In this document: positions 17,046 to 26,650 of the stretch, piece after piece
Layout of the letters: every line of letters begins with the position of its first letter
How positions within the stretch are numbered: the first letter of the stretch is position 1
NCBI GenBank assembly: GCA_902794155.1
Contig: CADBGN010000004.1
Coordinates: forward strand, 58,882 to 122,881
Source: an uncultured Bacteroidia bacterium
GTDB taxonomy: Bacteria; Bacteroidota; Bacteroidia; Bacteroidales; F082
Reading direction: 5' to 3'
DNA length: 64,000 bases
Translations under genes and position numbers: made by a program
The notes under the pieces: model-generated
The model's input: the letters and a program-made list of their open reading frames with translations, nothing else
Told to the model about the DNA's origin: nothing
Database searches by the model: none

Positions 17046-18056
17046 ATGAACATCCTAGTCACTGGTGGCGCCGGTTTCATCGGCAGTCATACTTTAGTTG
17101 AATTGAACGCTGCAGGCCATGAGACCGTAGTCATTGATAATCTCAGCAACAGCAACCCCAAATCGCTCAGTCGGGTGGAGGAATTGACGGGAAAGCAAAT
17201 CCCTTTCTATGAAGTCGATATCCGCGACCGCAAAGGCCTCAACCGCGTCATGGAAGCCCATCATTTCGATGCCTGCATCCACTTCGCTGGACTAAAGGCC
17301 GTGGGTGAGAGTGTAGAGAAGCCCTGGGAGTACTACGAAAACAACATTGGCGGCACGCTGACCCTTCTCGATGTGATGCGTCAGCATGGCTGTAAGAATA
17401 TCATCTTTTCGTCGTCGGCGACCGTCTATGGCGATCCGACCATCATCCCCATCACGGAGGAATGCCCAAAAGGTCATTGCACTAACCCATACGGACATAC
17501 CAAGAGCATGCTCGAAGAGATAATGATGGACATGCAGAAGGCCGACAAGGAATGGAACATCGTCCTGTTGCGCTATTTCAACCCTATTGGCGCCCACCCG
17601 AGTGGCAAGATAGGGGAGAATCCTAATGGTATCCCGAACAACCTGATGCCATACGTCACCCAGGTGGCTGTGGGCAAACGCCCAGAGTTGGGCATCTTCG
17701 GCAACGACTATCCCACGCCTGATGGCACGGGTGTCCGCGACTACATCCATGTCGTCGACTTGGCACGCGGTCATGTGGCGGCCTTGCAGGCGATCGAGAG
17801 AAACTGCGGCATCGCCATTTATAACCTCGGCACGGGCCAAGGCTACTCGGTGCTTGATGTGGTGAAGACCTTCGAGAAGGTCAACGGCATAAAGATTTCC
17901 TATAGTATCAAGCCGCGCCGCGCAGGCGACATTGCCACCTGCTATTCCAATCCCGCTAAGGCGCAACGCGAATTGGGTTGGAAGGCACAATATGGCCTCG
18001 AGGAGATGTGCCGCGATTCATGGAACTGGCAGCGAAACAACCCTGATGGATATTGA
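17046..18056 (+). CDS. galE: UDP-glucose 4-epimerase
   Basis: GalE interconverts UDP-glucose and UDP-galactose (some also take the N-acetyl forms). The extended SDR fold is shown by the NAD-binding GGAGFIGSHT, by HFAGLKAVGES, by SSSATVYG, and by the catalytic NPYGHTKSMLEE (Tyr-x3-Lys). PRRAGDIATCYSNP and the C-terminal LGWKAQYGLEEMCRDSWNWQRNNPDGY are typical of true GalE. At 336 residues it is full length. It is the first recognised enzyme of the glycan locus and would supply UDP-Gal or UDP-GalNAc. The 118-base space to rmlA holds nothing that I can identify. Confidence 0.96.
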   Translation: MNILVTGGAGFIGSHTLVELNAAGHETVVIDNLSNSNPKSLSRVEELTGKQIPFYEVDIRDRKGLNRVMEAHHFDACIHFAGLKAVGESVEKPWEYYENNIGGTLTLLDVMRQHGCKNIIFSSSATVYGDPTIIPITEECPKGHCTNPYGHTKSMLEEIMMDMQKADKEWNIVLLRYFNPIGAHPSGKIGENPNGIPNNLMPYVTQVAVGKRPELGIFGNDYPTPDGTGVRDYIHVVDLARGHVAALQAIERNCGIAIYNLGTGQGYSVLDVVKTFEKVNGIKISYSIKPRRAGDIATCYSNPAKAQRELGWKAQYGLEEMCRDSWNWQRNNPDGY

Positions 18057-18174
18057 TTTTTTCACAAAACACTCAAAACCAAGCATAAACTATGTTTCTC
18101 AAAACAAACGGCTCTCAGTCGCTTGCCATTGAAGTTTCGCAGTCAAATGTTAGTGACAATATAAACAAAGAAAT

Positions 18175-19098
18175 ATGAAAGGAATAGTCCTCGCCGGAGG
18201 TTCTGGCACCAGGTTATACCCAATTACTAAAGGTGTAAGCAAACAGTTGCTTCCTATTTATGATAAGCCGATGGTATATTATCCTATCTCGGCCTTAATG
18301 CTTGCTGGCATTCGTGACATCCTTATTATCAGCACGCCATACGATCTGCCAGGCTTCCAACGTTTGTTGGGCGACGGCTCTGACTACGGTGTGCACTTCG
18401 AATATGCCGAACAGCCCTCTCCTGATGGTCTTGCCCAGGCTTTCATCATCGGTGAGAAGTTCATCGGCGATGATTGCGCTTGCCTCGTATTGGGCGACAA
18501 TATCTTCTATGGTAGCGGTTTCACAGGCTTGCTTCGCAACGCCGTGAAGGACGCTGAAGAGAATAAGAAAGCCACCGTGTTTGGATATTGGGTTAGCGAC
18601 CCCGAAAGATATGGTGTGGCCGAATTCGACCGTCAAGGCAACTGCCTCAGCATTGAAGAGAAGCCCAAGGAACCTAAGAGCAACTATGCTGTGGTGGGAC
18701 TCTACTTCTATCCCAACAAGGTCGTCGACGTGGCCAAGAACATCAAGCCATCGGCACGCGGAGAACTTGAGATTACCTCGGTGAATCAACGCTTTTTGGA
18801 AGACGGCGAGTTGAAAGTGCAGGTATTTGGTCGCGGTTTCGCTTGGCTTGATACCGGAACTCACGATAGCCTCTCGGAGGCCTCCACTTTTGTCGAGGTT
18901 ATCGAGAAACGCCAAGGCTTGAAGATTGCTTGCTTGGAAGGCATCGCTTACCGCAACGGCTGGATCACTGAGGAAAAGATGCGCGAGTTGGCCAAGCCCA
19001 TGCTGAAGAACCAATACGGACAGTACCTTTTGAAGGTCATCGACGAATACAAGTCAGAGATCACTTCTGATACGTTGACGCACCCGAATAGGAAGTAG
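18175..19098 (+). CDS. rmlA: Glucose-1-phosphate thymidylyltransferase
   Basis: RmlA makes dTDP-glucose from dTTP and glucose-1-phosphate, the entry to dTDP-deoxysugars. The nucleotidyltransferase signature [28 protein letters not shown] is present (read in parts), followed by [36 protein letters not shown] and [12 protein letters not shown]. At 307 residues it is full length. In most Bacteroidota loci it is followed by rmlC, rmlD and rmlB; here only rmlB follows, across a family A repeat, and rmlC and rmlD are not in the window. Confidence 0.96.
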   Translation: MKGIVLAGGSGTRLYPITKGVSKQLLPIYDKPMVYYPISALMLAGIRDILIISTPYDLPGFQRLLGDGSDYGVHFEYAEQPSPDGLAQAFIIGEKFIGDDCACLVLGDNIFYGSGFTGLLRNAVKDAEENKKATVFGYWVSDPERYGVAEFDRQGNCLSIEEKPKEPKSNYAVVGLYFYPNKVVDVAKNIKPSARGELEITSVNQRFLEDGELKVQVFGRGFAWLDTGTHDSLSEASTFVEVIEKRQGLKIACLEGIAYRNGWITEEKMRELAKPMLKNQYGQYLLKVIDEYKSEITSDTLTHPNRK

Positions 19099-19099
19099 T

Positions 19100-19270
19100 A
19101 CCAAAGCGTGGGAGTTTGCGGGTCAAGCCCGCAATGAGGGTTTTCCGCTTAGGGTGTCTCGTATAGCTAGCCTTAGGGTATTTCCCATAAACAGCACATT
19201 TACGACACACTACCCCTTAAGCCCTCATTGCGGGCGCCAGACCCGCAATCTCCCGAGCAACACGACAAAC
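19100..19270 (+). repeat. Intergenic palindromic repeat, family A (copy 2)
   Basis: The forward unit (GGGAGTTTGCGGGTC, GCCCGCAATGAGGG, ending CCGCTTAGGGT) starts right at the rmlA stop. After a spacer containing ACGACACACTACC comes the reverse unit (CTCATTGCGGG, ACCCGCAATCTCCC) with the tail GAGCAACACGACAAAC. Stem sequences differ from copy 1 (TTGCGGG versus TGGCGGG) but stay self-complementary. Confidence 0.8.
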
Positions 19271-19292
19271 CAAACAAAAGCATCATACAATC

Positions 19293-20450
19293 ATGACATA
19301 TAAAAGATCCATCATCATCACCGGCGGCGCCGGCTTCATCGGCAATCACGTCGTTCGCTTGTTCGTCAACAAATATCCTGAATACAAGATCATCAACCTT
19401 GACAAATTGACCTATGCCGGCAACCTTGCCAACCTTAAAGATATCGAGGACAAGCCAAACTATCGCTTTGTCAAGATGGACATCTGCAACTTCGAGGGCG
19501 TCTATAAGCTGATGCAGGACGAACACGTTGATGGCATCATCCACCTTGCTGCAGAGAGCCATGTGGACCGTTCCATCAAGGATCCGTTCACCTTTGCCCA
19601 GACCAATGTGATGGGGACGCTAAGTCTGCTGCAAGCTGCAAAGTTGTATTGGGAACAAACCCCTGTAGAGACGGTACACGCACCGTCTTTACAACATAGG
19701 TTCTATCACATCAGCACCGACGAGGTCTATGGCGCCTTGGAGCTGACCGACCCCCAAGGCGTCGAGCCACCATTCAGTACCAAGGCCAGCAGTGGCCAAC
19801 ACCACCTCGCCTACGGCAACAAGTTCTTTACAGAAGACCTAAAATACCAACCTCATAGCCCATATAGCGCCGCTAAAGCCAGCAGCGACCATTTCGTTAG
19901 GGCATTTCATGATACTTATGGCTTGCCGACTATTGTGACGAATTGTTCAAACAACTACGGCCCATACCAGTTTCCCGAGAAGCTGATTCCCTTGTTCATC
20001 AATAACATCCGCCACCGCAAGCCGCTTCCTGTTTATGGTAAGGGCGAGAATGTACGCGATTGGCTCTATGTGGAAGACCATGCTCGCGCCATCGACCTCA
20101 TCTTCCACAAAGGTAAGGTGGCCGAAACCTACAACATTGGCGGTTTCAACGAATGGAAGAACATTGATCTCATCAAGGTGCTCATCAAAACGGTGGACCG
20201 TTTGCTCGGACGCGAGGAAGGAGAAGACATGAACCTTATCACCTACGTCACCGATCGCGCTGGTCATGATATGCGTTATGCCATCGATTCAACCAAACTT
20301 CAAAAAGAATTGGGTTGGGAGCCGAGTTTGCAGTTTGAGGAAGGCATCGAGAAGACAGTTCGCTGGTATTTGGACAATCAGGAGTGGATGGACAATGTGA
20401 CAAGCGGGGACTATCAGAAGTATTACGACGACATGTATAAAAACAGATAA
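19293..20450 (+). CDS. rmlB: dTDP-glucose 4,6-dehydratase
   Basis: RmlB converts dTDP-glucose to dTDP-4-keto-6-deoxyglucose. The motifs are GGAGFIGNHV (NAD binding), HLAAESHVDRSI, HISTDEVYGAL (catalytic Asp/Glu region), YSAAKASSDHFVRA (Tyr-x3-Lys), NYGPYQFPEKLIP and DRAGHDMRYAID. At 385 residues it is slightly long. The region around residues 124-134 (PVETVHAPSLQ) is encoded by a 30-base palindrome of family E and has no counterpart that I recall in other RmlB proteins. It lies on the surface-exposed stretch before the strand carrying HISTDE, so activity is probably kept. The next gene starts directly after its stop. Confidence 0.95.
   Translation: MTYKRSIIITGGAGFIGNHVVRLFVNKYPEYKIINLDKLTYAGNLANLKDIEDKPNYRFVKMDICNFEGVYKLMQDEHVDGIIHLAAESHVDRSIKDPFTFAQTNVMGTLSLLQAAKLYWEQTPVETVHAPSLQHRFYHISTDEVYGALELTDPQGVEPPFSTKASSGQHHLAYGNKFFTEDLKYQPHSPYSAAKASSDHFVRAFHDTYGLPTIVTNCSNNYGPYQFPEKLIPLFINNIRHRKPLPVYGKGENVRDWLYVEDHARAIDLIFHKGKVAETYNIGGFNEWKNIDLIKVLIKTVDRLLGREEGEDMNLITYVTDRAGHDMRYAIDSTKLQKELGWEPSLQFEEGIEKTVRWYLDNQEWMDNVTSGDYQKYYDDMYKNR
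19664..19693 (+). repeat. In-gene palindrome, family E (copy 1, inside rmlB)
   Basis: TGTAGAGACGGT (19664-19675) and ACCGTCTTTACA (19682-19693) are complementary apart from one position, around a 6-base loop. The GTAGAGACG end is shared with perfect 28-base palindromes at 26608 and 57800. It is read in frame as ten codons. Confidence 0.85.
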
Positions 20451-22661
20451 ATGGACAAAGTAACTATTATTGACTATGACCGGATCTATAAGAACTTCAT
20501 CGACGAGAAGTACTTACACGATGGTCATGACGAGTACTACTACCGAAACCAGCAGGTGAAAAAACCTGCCGGTGGTTGGCGTCACTTGCATTCGGACGAA
20601 ATCGAACGCTTGGTAAAAAACAGCAACACCGCCACCAACTGGGACGACATCTGGGTCACTGACGAATTTGATACCAATATGGTACGTAACAACCATTTCT
20701 TTGGTATGGTACGTATTGGCCGTGTGACACGTAAAGTGTTGCAATACCATGATTTACGTGTTCCTATTGGTATCACCGACAGCAGTATCATGTCGTGCGA
20801 CATAGGCGATGATGTTGCTATCCACGACGTTCATTATATGTCCAATTATATCATTGGAGATAGGAGCATCCTTTTCAACATCCAAGAGATTTCGACTACT
20901 GACCACTCCAAATTCGGCAATGGCACCATCAAGGAGGGAGAACCAGAAGATGTACGTGTGTGGCTGGAGGTGATGAACGAAATCGGCACACGCCGAATAT
21001 TGCCTTTTGATGGCATGATTACCGCCGATGCCTATCTTTGGGCCAAATACACCGATGACACCAAATTGCAAGAACGCCTTAAGGAAATCACCCAAGCTAG
21101 CGTTGACATTCATCGTGGTTACTATGGCACCATCGGAGAGTCGTGTGTCATCAAGAATTGTTGGATTCTGAAAGATGCCAAGGTGGGACCGCATTGCTAT
21201 ATCAAAGGGGCAAGCAAGCTGAAAAACATAACCATCAACTCGTCAGAGGGGGAACCCTCGCAAATTGGCGAAGGTGTTATCCTTGTTAACGGTGTGACAG
21301 GTTATGGCTGTCGCATTTTTTACTCGGTGACGGCCACCCGTTTCGTGTTGGGTGACAACTGTAACTTGAAATATGGAGCCCGCCTGATCAACTCTGTGTT
21401 GGGCGACAACTCCACCATCTCTTGCTGTGAAGTGTTGAATAACCTCATCTTCCCTTCGCACGAGCAGCACCACAACAACTCCTTCCTTATCTCAGCTTGT
21501 GTGATGGGACAGAGCAACATGGCTGCCGGTGCCACTATTGGATCCAACCACAATAGTCGTGCTACCGATGGCGAGATTGTGGCCTCACGCGGCTTCTGGC
21601 CTGGCCTTTGCTCAAGCGTGAAACATTCGTCGAAGTTTGCTTCGTTCACTTTGCTTTCCAAAGCTGACTATCCAAGCGAGCTCAACATTATGTTGCCTTT
21701 CTGCTTGGTCAACAACAACACGACCAAGAACGAATTAGAGGTAATGCCCGCTTATTGGTGGATGTACAACATGTACGCACTCGCCCGCAATACCTCGAAA
21801 TACCAAAAACGCGACAAACGTAAACGTAAGATCCAAAACATTGAGTTCGAAACCCTTGCCCCCGACACTGTTGAAGAAATCATAGAAGGTCGTAAGTTGC
21901 TTGAAGTCTGGGTCGCCAAAGCCTACCTTCGCAAAAAAGGCGAAGTCCCAGAGCAATACGAATACTACGATTTGCGTGAATGCGGGAAGAACCTTCTTGA
22001 CAACGAATCCGAAACCGTGAAATCGTTAGAGGTTTTCGGTGAACATATAGAGAAAGGCAAACGCAAGGTACGTATCCTCAAACCTTTGGAGGCATATCAT
22101 GCCTATGGCGATATGATCGTCTACTATGCCGTTTCCACATTGATGCATTATCTTGAAGCCCATCCCGACACCGACATGGAAACCATCGTCAACCACATGA
22201 GGGGTAAACGCCTCCGCAAATGGATTAACCTTGGTGGTCAGACTATGCCTGAGGAAAATGTTGAACAACTGCGTGCTGACATCCGGGACGGTGTCTTAAA
22301 TACCTGGGATGAAATACACCACCGTTATGATGAGTTATGGGAAAACTATCAATTGGAAAAGCTGCATCACGCTTACTTTGCGCTAATGTTCCTGTATAAG
22401 GATGATGCCGATGCACTTACCGAAGAGATGTGGCATGAAAACCTGGAAAAGGCGGCCCGTATCCAACATTACATCTGTAATCAGGTATACGAAAGCCGTA
22501 AAAAAGACTACGAAAATGAATTTCGTAATGCCACTTTCCGCAATGAGGCAGAGAAACTAGCTGTCATCGGCAGCATTGATGATGTGGGCTTTGTCAAGGA
22601 AATCCGCAAGGAAACAGAGGAATTCATTGCATTAATTCAAAAATACAGAAAAACCCATTAA
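20451..22661 (+). CDS. DUF4954-family protein with left-handed beta-helix region
   Basis: This 736-residue protein belongs to a family that I know only as DUF4954 in Bacteroidota. Residues about 80-430 contain hexapeptide-like turns (IGDDVAIHDVHYMSNYIIGDRSILFN, read in parts; KDAKVGPHCYIKGASKLKNITI; LGDNCNLKYGARLINSVLGDNSTISCCEV), as in sugar-nucleotide acyltransferases and nucleotidyltransferase-associated beta-helices. The C-terminal 300 residues are helical and charged. The ATG follows the rmlB stop without a gap, so it is co-translated with rmlB. That suggests action on a dTDP-sugar or a related intermediate, but this is inference. No catalytic residue can be named. Confidence 0.8.
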   Translation: MDKVTIIDYDRIYKNFIDEKYLHDGHDEYYYRNQQVKKPAGGWRHLHSDEIERLVKNSNTATNWDDIWVTDEFDTNMVRNNHFFGMVRIGRVTRKVLQYHDLRVPIGITDSSIMSCDIGDDVAIHDVHYMSNYIIGDRSILFNIQEISTTDHSKFGNGTIKEGEPEDVRVWLEVMNEIGTRRILPFDGMITADAYLWAKYTDDTKLQERLKEITQASVDIHRGYYGTIGESCVIKNCWILKDAKVGPHCYIKGASKLKNITINSSEGEPSQIGEGVILVNGVTGYGCRIFYSVTATRFVLGDNCNLKYGARLINSVLGDNSTISCCEVLNNLIFPSHEQHHNNSFLISACVMGQSNMAAGATIGSNHNSRATDGEIVASRGFWPGLCSSVKHSSKFASFTLLSKADYPSELNIMLPFCLVNNNTTKNELEVMPAYWWMYNMYALARNTSKYQKRDKRKRKIQNIEFETLAPDTVEEIIEGRKLLEVWVAKAYLRKKGEVPEQYEYYDLRECGKNLLDNESETVKSLEVFGEHIEKGKRKVRILKPLEAYHAYGDMIVYYAVSTLMHYLEAHPDTDMETIVNHMRGKRLRKWINLGGQTMPEENVEQLRADIRDGVLNTWDEIHHRYDELWENYQLEKLHHAYFALMFLYKDDADALTEEMWHENLEKAARIQHYICNQVYESRKKDYENEFRNATFRNEAEKLAVIGSIDDVGFVKEIRKETEEFIALIQKYRKTH

Positions 22662-22662
22662 T

Positions 22663-22767
22663 GGGCCTCTGGCTTCTGGCTTCTGGCCTCTGGCAGCCTC
22701 ATCAGAAGGGAAGTCCCTCCCTTTGCATGGAACTGCCAGTAGCCAGTAGCCAAGAGCCAGTAGCCAC
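22663..22767 (+). repeat. Intergenic palindromic repeat, family B (copy 2)
   Basis: The left arm (22663-22697) is made of GGCCTCTGGC and TTCTGGC words. The right arm (22734-22767) is made of GCCAGTAGCCAGTAGCC and AGAGCCAGTAGCC words. The arms can pair over about 30 bases, with a 36-base centre between them. Confidence 0.8.
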
Positions 22768-22806
22768 TGAACAACTGAATAACTTAACAACTAAAAACTA
22801 TATACA

Positions 22807-23598
22807 ATGAGAGTCATTATCGAAAAAAACTACGACGCCATGTCACGTTGGGCTGCCAATCATATAGTGGAACGTATTAAGGCTTTTAAGCCTACTGCCA
22901 AGAAACCTTTTATCTTGGGTCTGCCCACAGGCTCCACACCCATTGGTACCTATAAGGAATTAGTACGTCTTTACAAGAAAGGCGAGGTCTCTTTCAAGAA
23001 CGTGGTCACTTTCAACATGGACGAATATGTTCGCATCCCTGAAGACCACCCAGAGAGTTACCATAGCTTCATGTGGAATAACTTCTTCAAGCACATCGAC
23101 ATCAAGAAAGAGAACGTCAACATTCTGAACGGCAACGCCGAAGACCTTGAAGCCGAATGCGCCCGTTATGAAGCCAAGATCAAGAGTTACGGTGGCATCG
23201 ACCTCTTCATGGGTGGCATCGGTCCGGATGGTCACATTGCCTTCAACGAACCAGGTAGCAGTCTGACCTCACGTACTCGTGTAAAGACCCTTACCACCGA
23301 CACCATCATCGCCAACTCTCGCTTTTTCGAGAACGATATCAACAAGGTTCCGAAGACTGCCCTCACTGTTGGTGTGGGTACTGTCATGGACAGCCGTGAG
23401 GTGATGATTCTGGCCAATGGGCATGGCAAGGCCCGCGCTTTGGCACATGCCATCGAGGGTGCTGTCAGCCAAATGTGGACCGTTAGTGTGCTGCAGATGC
23501 ATCCGAAAGGCATCATTGTATGCGACGATGCCGCCTGCGATGAAATGACCTACGGTACTGTGAAGTATTTTAAGGATATAGAAAAGAATAATTTGTAA
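22807..23598 (+). CDS. nagB: Glucosamine-6-phosphate deaminase
   Basis: NagB converts glucosamine-6-phosphate to fructose-6-phosphate and ammonia, the reverse direction of GlmS flux. The motifs are [38 protein letters not shown] (read in parts), [29 protein letters not shown] (read in parts) and [15 protein letters not shown]. At 263 residues it is full length. Being placed between glycan genes and flanked on both sides by family B repeats, it may be a housekeeping gene caught in the locus. It differs from the longer Bacteroides form that has an extra PIG-L-like domain; such a domain is instead encoded alone at 28110. Confidence 0.95.
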   Translation: MRVIIEKNYDAMSRWAANHIVERIKAFKPTAKKPFILGLPTGSTPIGTYKELVRLYKKGEVSFKNVVTFNMDEYVRIPEDHPESYHSFMWNNFFKHIDIKKENVNILNGNAEDLEAECARYEAKIKSYGGIDLFMGGIGPDGHIAFNEPGSSLTSRTRVKTLTTDTIIANSRFFENDINKVPKTALTVGVGTVMDSREVMILANGHGKARALAHAIEGAVSQMWTVSVLQMHPKGIIVCDDAACDEMTYGTVKYFKDIEKNNL

Positions 23599-23600
23599 TA

Positions 23601-23660
23601 GCTATTGGCTTCTGGCCTCTGGCAGCTTGAACGTTGTTTTGAGGTCAGAAGCCAAGCCTG
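23601..23660 (+). repeat. Intergenic palindromic repeat, family B (copy 3)
   Basis: TTGGCTTCTGGCCTC (23605-23619) pairs with GAGGTCAGAAGCCAA (23641-23655) with one mismatch. It lies between nagB and the four-helix-bundle gene. Confidence 0.8.
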
Positions 23661-23691
23661 AAACAATGTGTAATAAAAAACAATTTAGGTT

Positions 23692-24051
23692 ATGAGAAAC
23701 TTTAAGAATTACGAGATATGGATTGATTCCATTGAATTGACAGATGTTATCTATGATATTTGTGAGAGCTTTCCAAAGAATGAACTCTATCAATTAGGAA
23801 GTCAAATGGAAAGAGCCGTTGTTTCTATTCCTTCAAACATAGCGGAAGGAGCGGGGAGAAGATCGGAAGCAGAATTTGCTCATTTTCTTGATATTGCTTT
23901 AGGTTCTGCATACGAGTTGGAAACACAACTTATCATAGCAAAAAGAAGAAAATACATTTCGGTTGAATTGTTTGAAACTACCGATGAAAGTATTATGAGT
24001 CTTCAAAAAAGAATAGGATCGTTTATAGCAACAATAGTAGGAGAAAAATAA
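23692..24051 (+). CDS. Four-helix-bundle protein (S23 / 23S rRNA intervening-sequence protein family)
   Basis: The 119-residue protein has the family layout: an N-terminal F-KNYEIWIDSIELTDVIYDI segment, FPKNELYQLGSQMERAVVSIPSNIAEGAGR (read in parts) and a C-terminal pair of helices (FLDIALGSAYELETQLIIAKRR). Members of this family are encoded within intervening sequences of 23S rRNA genes and, in related form (Avd), next to diversity-generating retroelements. Solved structures form pentameric nucleic-acid-binding bundles. Here the gene stands alone, bracketed by two family B repeats, with no rRNA or reverse transcriptase nearby. Its base composition is more AT-rich than the neighbouring enzymes, suggesting a separate origin. 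Confidence 0.88.
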   Translation: MRNFKNYEIWIDSIELTDVIYDICESFPKNELYQLGSQMERAVVSIPSNIAEGAGRRSEAEFAHFLDIALGSAYELETQLIIAKRRKYISVELFETTDESIMSLQKRIGSFIATIVGEK

Positions 24052-24061
24052 CTTGGACTCA

Positions 24062-25127
<1,066 letters not shown>

Positions 25128-25133
25128 AAACTA

Positions 25134-25290
25134 GCCTCCCATGTCATTCCTGCGTTGGCAGGTAGGCGAGCATGGAATCTATGGGAGGCGGCGCAAAGCA
25201 GTAAAGCCTTTGTGTGACGGCTTCAGAAAGCATAGATCCCAAGCCGACGCACAAGCTTGCGCGGGGATGACATGCTTCCTGAAGCCTTTT
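25134..25290 (+). repeat. Intergenic palindromic repeat, family C (copy 1, without cargo)
   Basis: Left hairpin: GCCTCCCAT (25134-25142) with ATGGGAGGC (25181-25189). Right hairpin: GGCTTCAGAAAGCAT (25219-25233) with ATGCTTCCTGAAGCC (near 25272-25286). Between them lie about 30 bases (GCGCAAAGCAGTAAAGCC and on). Recurring words GTCATTCC, GGAATCTATGGGAGGCGG, ATAGATCCCAAGCC and GGGATGACAT are shared with the two half-elements that flank the GIY-YIG gene at 61823. It fills most of the 203-base space before the next gene. Confidence 0.8.
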
Positions 25291-25330
25291 AAACCTGAAA
25301 ACAAAGACAAACACATATATTCAATATTCA

Positions 25331-26599
25331 ATGAAAGAAACTAAAATCTGCGTCATAGGTTTAGGTTACGTTGGTTTGCCATTGGCACGCTTATTCTCAA
25401 CCAAGTTTGAGACCATTGGCTTCGACATGAACCAATGTCGTGTTGATGCCCTCATGACCGGCCATGATGCTACCCTCGAAGTTAGCGACGAGTTGCTGCA
25501 GGATGCCATCAAAAACCATGGCTTCCGCTGTACCACTGATCTCGAAGAAATCAAGAAGTGCAACTTCTATGTCGTTGCCGTGCCCACCCCTGTCGATGTC
25601 GACAACCGTGCTGATCTGCGTCCCCTTTGGGGCGCCTCCGAGACGGTCGGTAAGGTCATCAGCAAAGGTGATGTGGTGGTGTATGAGTCAACGGTGTATC
25701 CTGGTGTGACCGAGGAGGAGTGCCTGCCTGTAGTGGAACGCGTCAGCGGACTGAAGTTCAACGTCGACTTTTATGCCGGCTACAGCCCCGAACGCATCAA
25801 CCCAGGTGACAAGCAACATACCGTGGAAAAGATTAAAAAGGTGACTTCTGGAAGCACTCCTGAAATTGCCGACTACGTCGACAGCGTTTATAACACCGTC
25901 CTCGTCAACGGTACCCATAAGGCACCAAGCATCAAAGTGGCCGAGGCCTCCAAGATTATTGAGAACTCGCAACGTGACGTTAACATCGCCTTCATGAACG
26001 AGTTGGCCAAGATTTTCAATGCCATGGGCATCGATACACACGACGTCATCGAGGCGGCCTCCAGCAAGTGGAACTTCATCAAACTCAGCCCTGGTCTCGT
26101 TGGCGGCCATTGCATATCAGTGGATCCGTACTACCTCATCCAGAAGGCACAGGTCTATGGCGTACTGCCCCGCATCATGCGTGCTTCGAGAAGGTTGAAC
26201 GACGGTATGGGTGCCTATGTAGCCAACCAGACCATCAAGTGCATGAACAAGAAGGGCGTGCTGGTGAAAAATGCCAGGATGCTTATTCTTGGCGTTACTT
26301 TCAAGGAAAACTGTCCCGACATCCGCAACACCAAGGTTGTCGACATCTATAACACCCTGCGGGAGTACACGCCCAACATCACAGTCTACGACCCTTGGGC
26401 CAATGCCGAGCATGTGTTTCAAGAGTACGGCGTGGTGATCACCAACGAGTTGCCCACGACGCAATTTGATGCTGTCATTCTTGCCGTGGCGCACAAAGAG
26501 TTCCTTGATATGAACGTGAAGACCTTTGTGAAGGACGGAGGTGTCATCTACGACGTGAAAGGCATTTTGCCTCGTGATATTATTGACGGAAGATTATAA
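25331..26599 (+). CDS. UDP-N-acetyl-hexosamine 6-dehydrogenase, WbpO/TviB family
   Basis: This NAD-dependent four-electron dehydrogenase oxidises the C6 alcohol of a UDP-N-acetylhexosamine to a carboxylate, giving UDP-GalNAcA or UDP-GlcNAcA. It has VIGLGYVGLPLARLFS (NAD binding), AVPTPVD, ESTVYPGVTEEECLP, GYSPERINPGDK, and the active-site Cys at about residue 260 in GGHCISVDPYYL. These motifs match the WbpO/TviB/CapL branch, not UDP-glucose dehydrogenase. TviB makes the uronic acid of the Vi antigen. Length 422 residues is normal. A free uronic carboxylate is the group that an ATP-grasp ligase could amidate, which matters for the locus as a whole. Confidence 0.93.
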   Translation: MKETKICVIGLGYVGLPLARLFSTKFETIGFDMNQCRVDALMTGHDATLEVSDELLQDAIKNHGFRCTTDLEEIKKCNFYVVAVPTPVDVDNRADLRPLWGASETVGKVISKGDVVVYESTVYPGVTEEECLPVVERVSGLKFNVDFYAGYSPERINPGDKQHTVEKIKKVTSGSTPEIADYVDSVYNTVLVNGTHKAPSIKVAEASKIIENSQRDVNIAFMNELAKIFNAMGIDTHDVIEAASSKWNFIKLSPGLVGGHCISVDPYYLIQKAQVYGVLPRIMRASRRLNDGMGAYVANQTIKCMNKKGVLVKNARMLILGVTFKENCPDIRNTKVVDIYNTLREYTPNITVYDPWANAEHVFQEYGVVITNELPTTQFDAVILAVAHKEFLDMNVKTFVKDGGVIYDVKGILPRDIIDGRL

Positions 26600-26607
26600 T
26601 CAACCAT

Positions 26608-26635
26608 GTAGAGACGCGATTAATCGCGTCTCTAC
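26608..26635 (+). repeat. Perfect 28-base palindrome, family E (copy 2, intergenic)
   Basis: GTAGAGACGCGATT is followed directly by its exact reverse complement. It lies in the 51-base gap between the two UDP-sugar dehydrogenase genes. Confidence 0.9.
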
Positions 26636-26650
26636 CAACACAATACAAAA

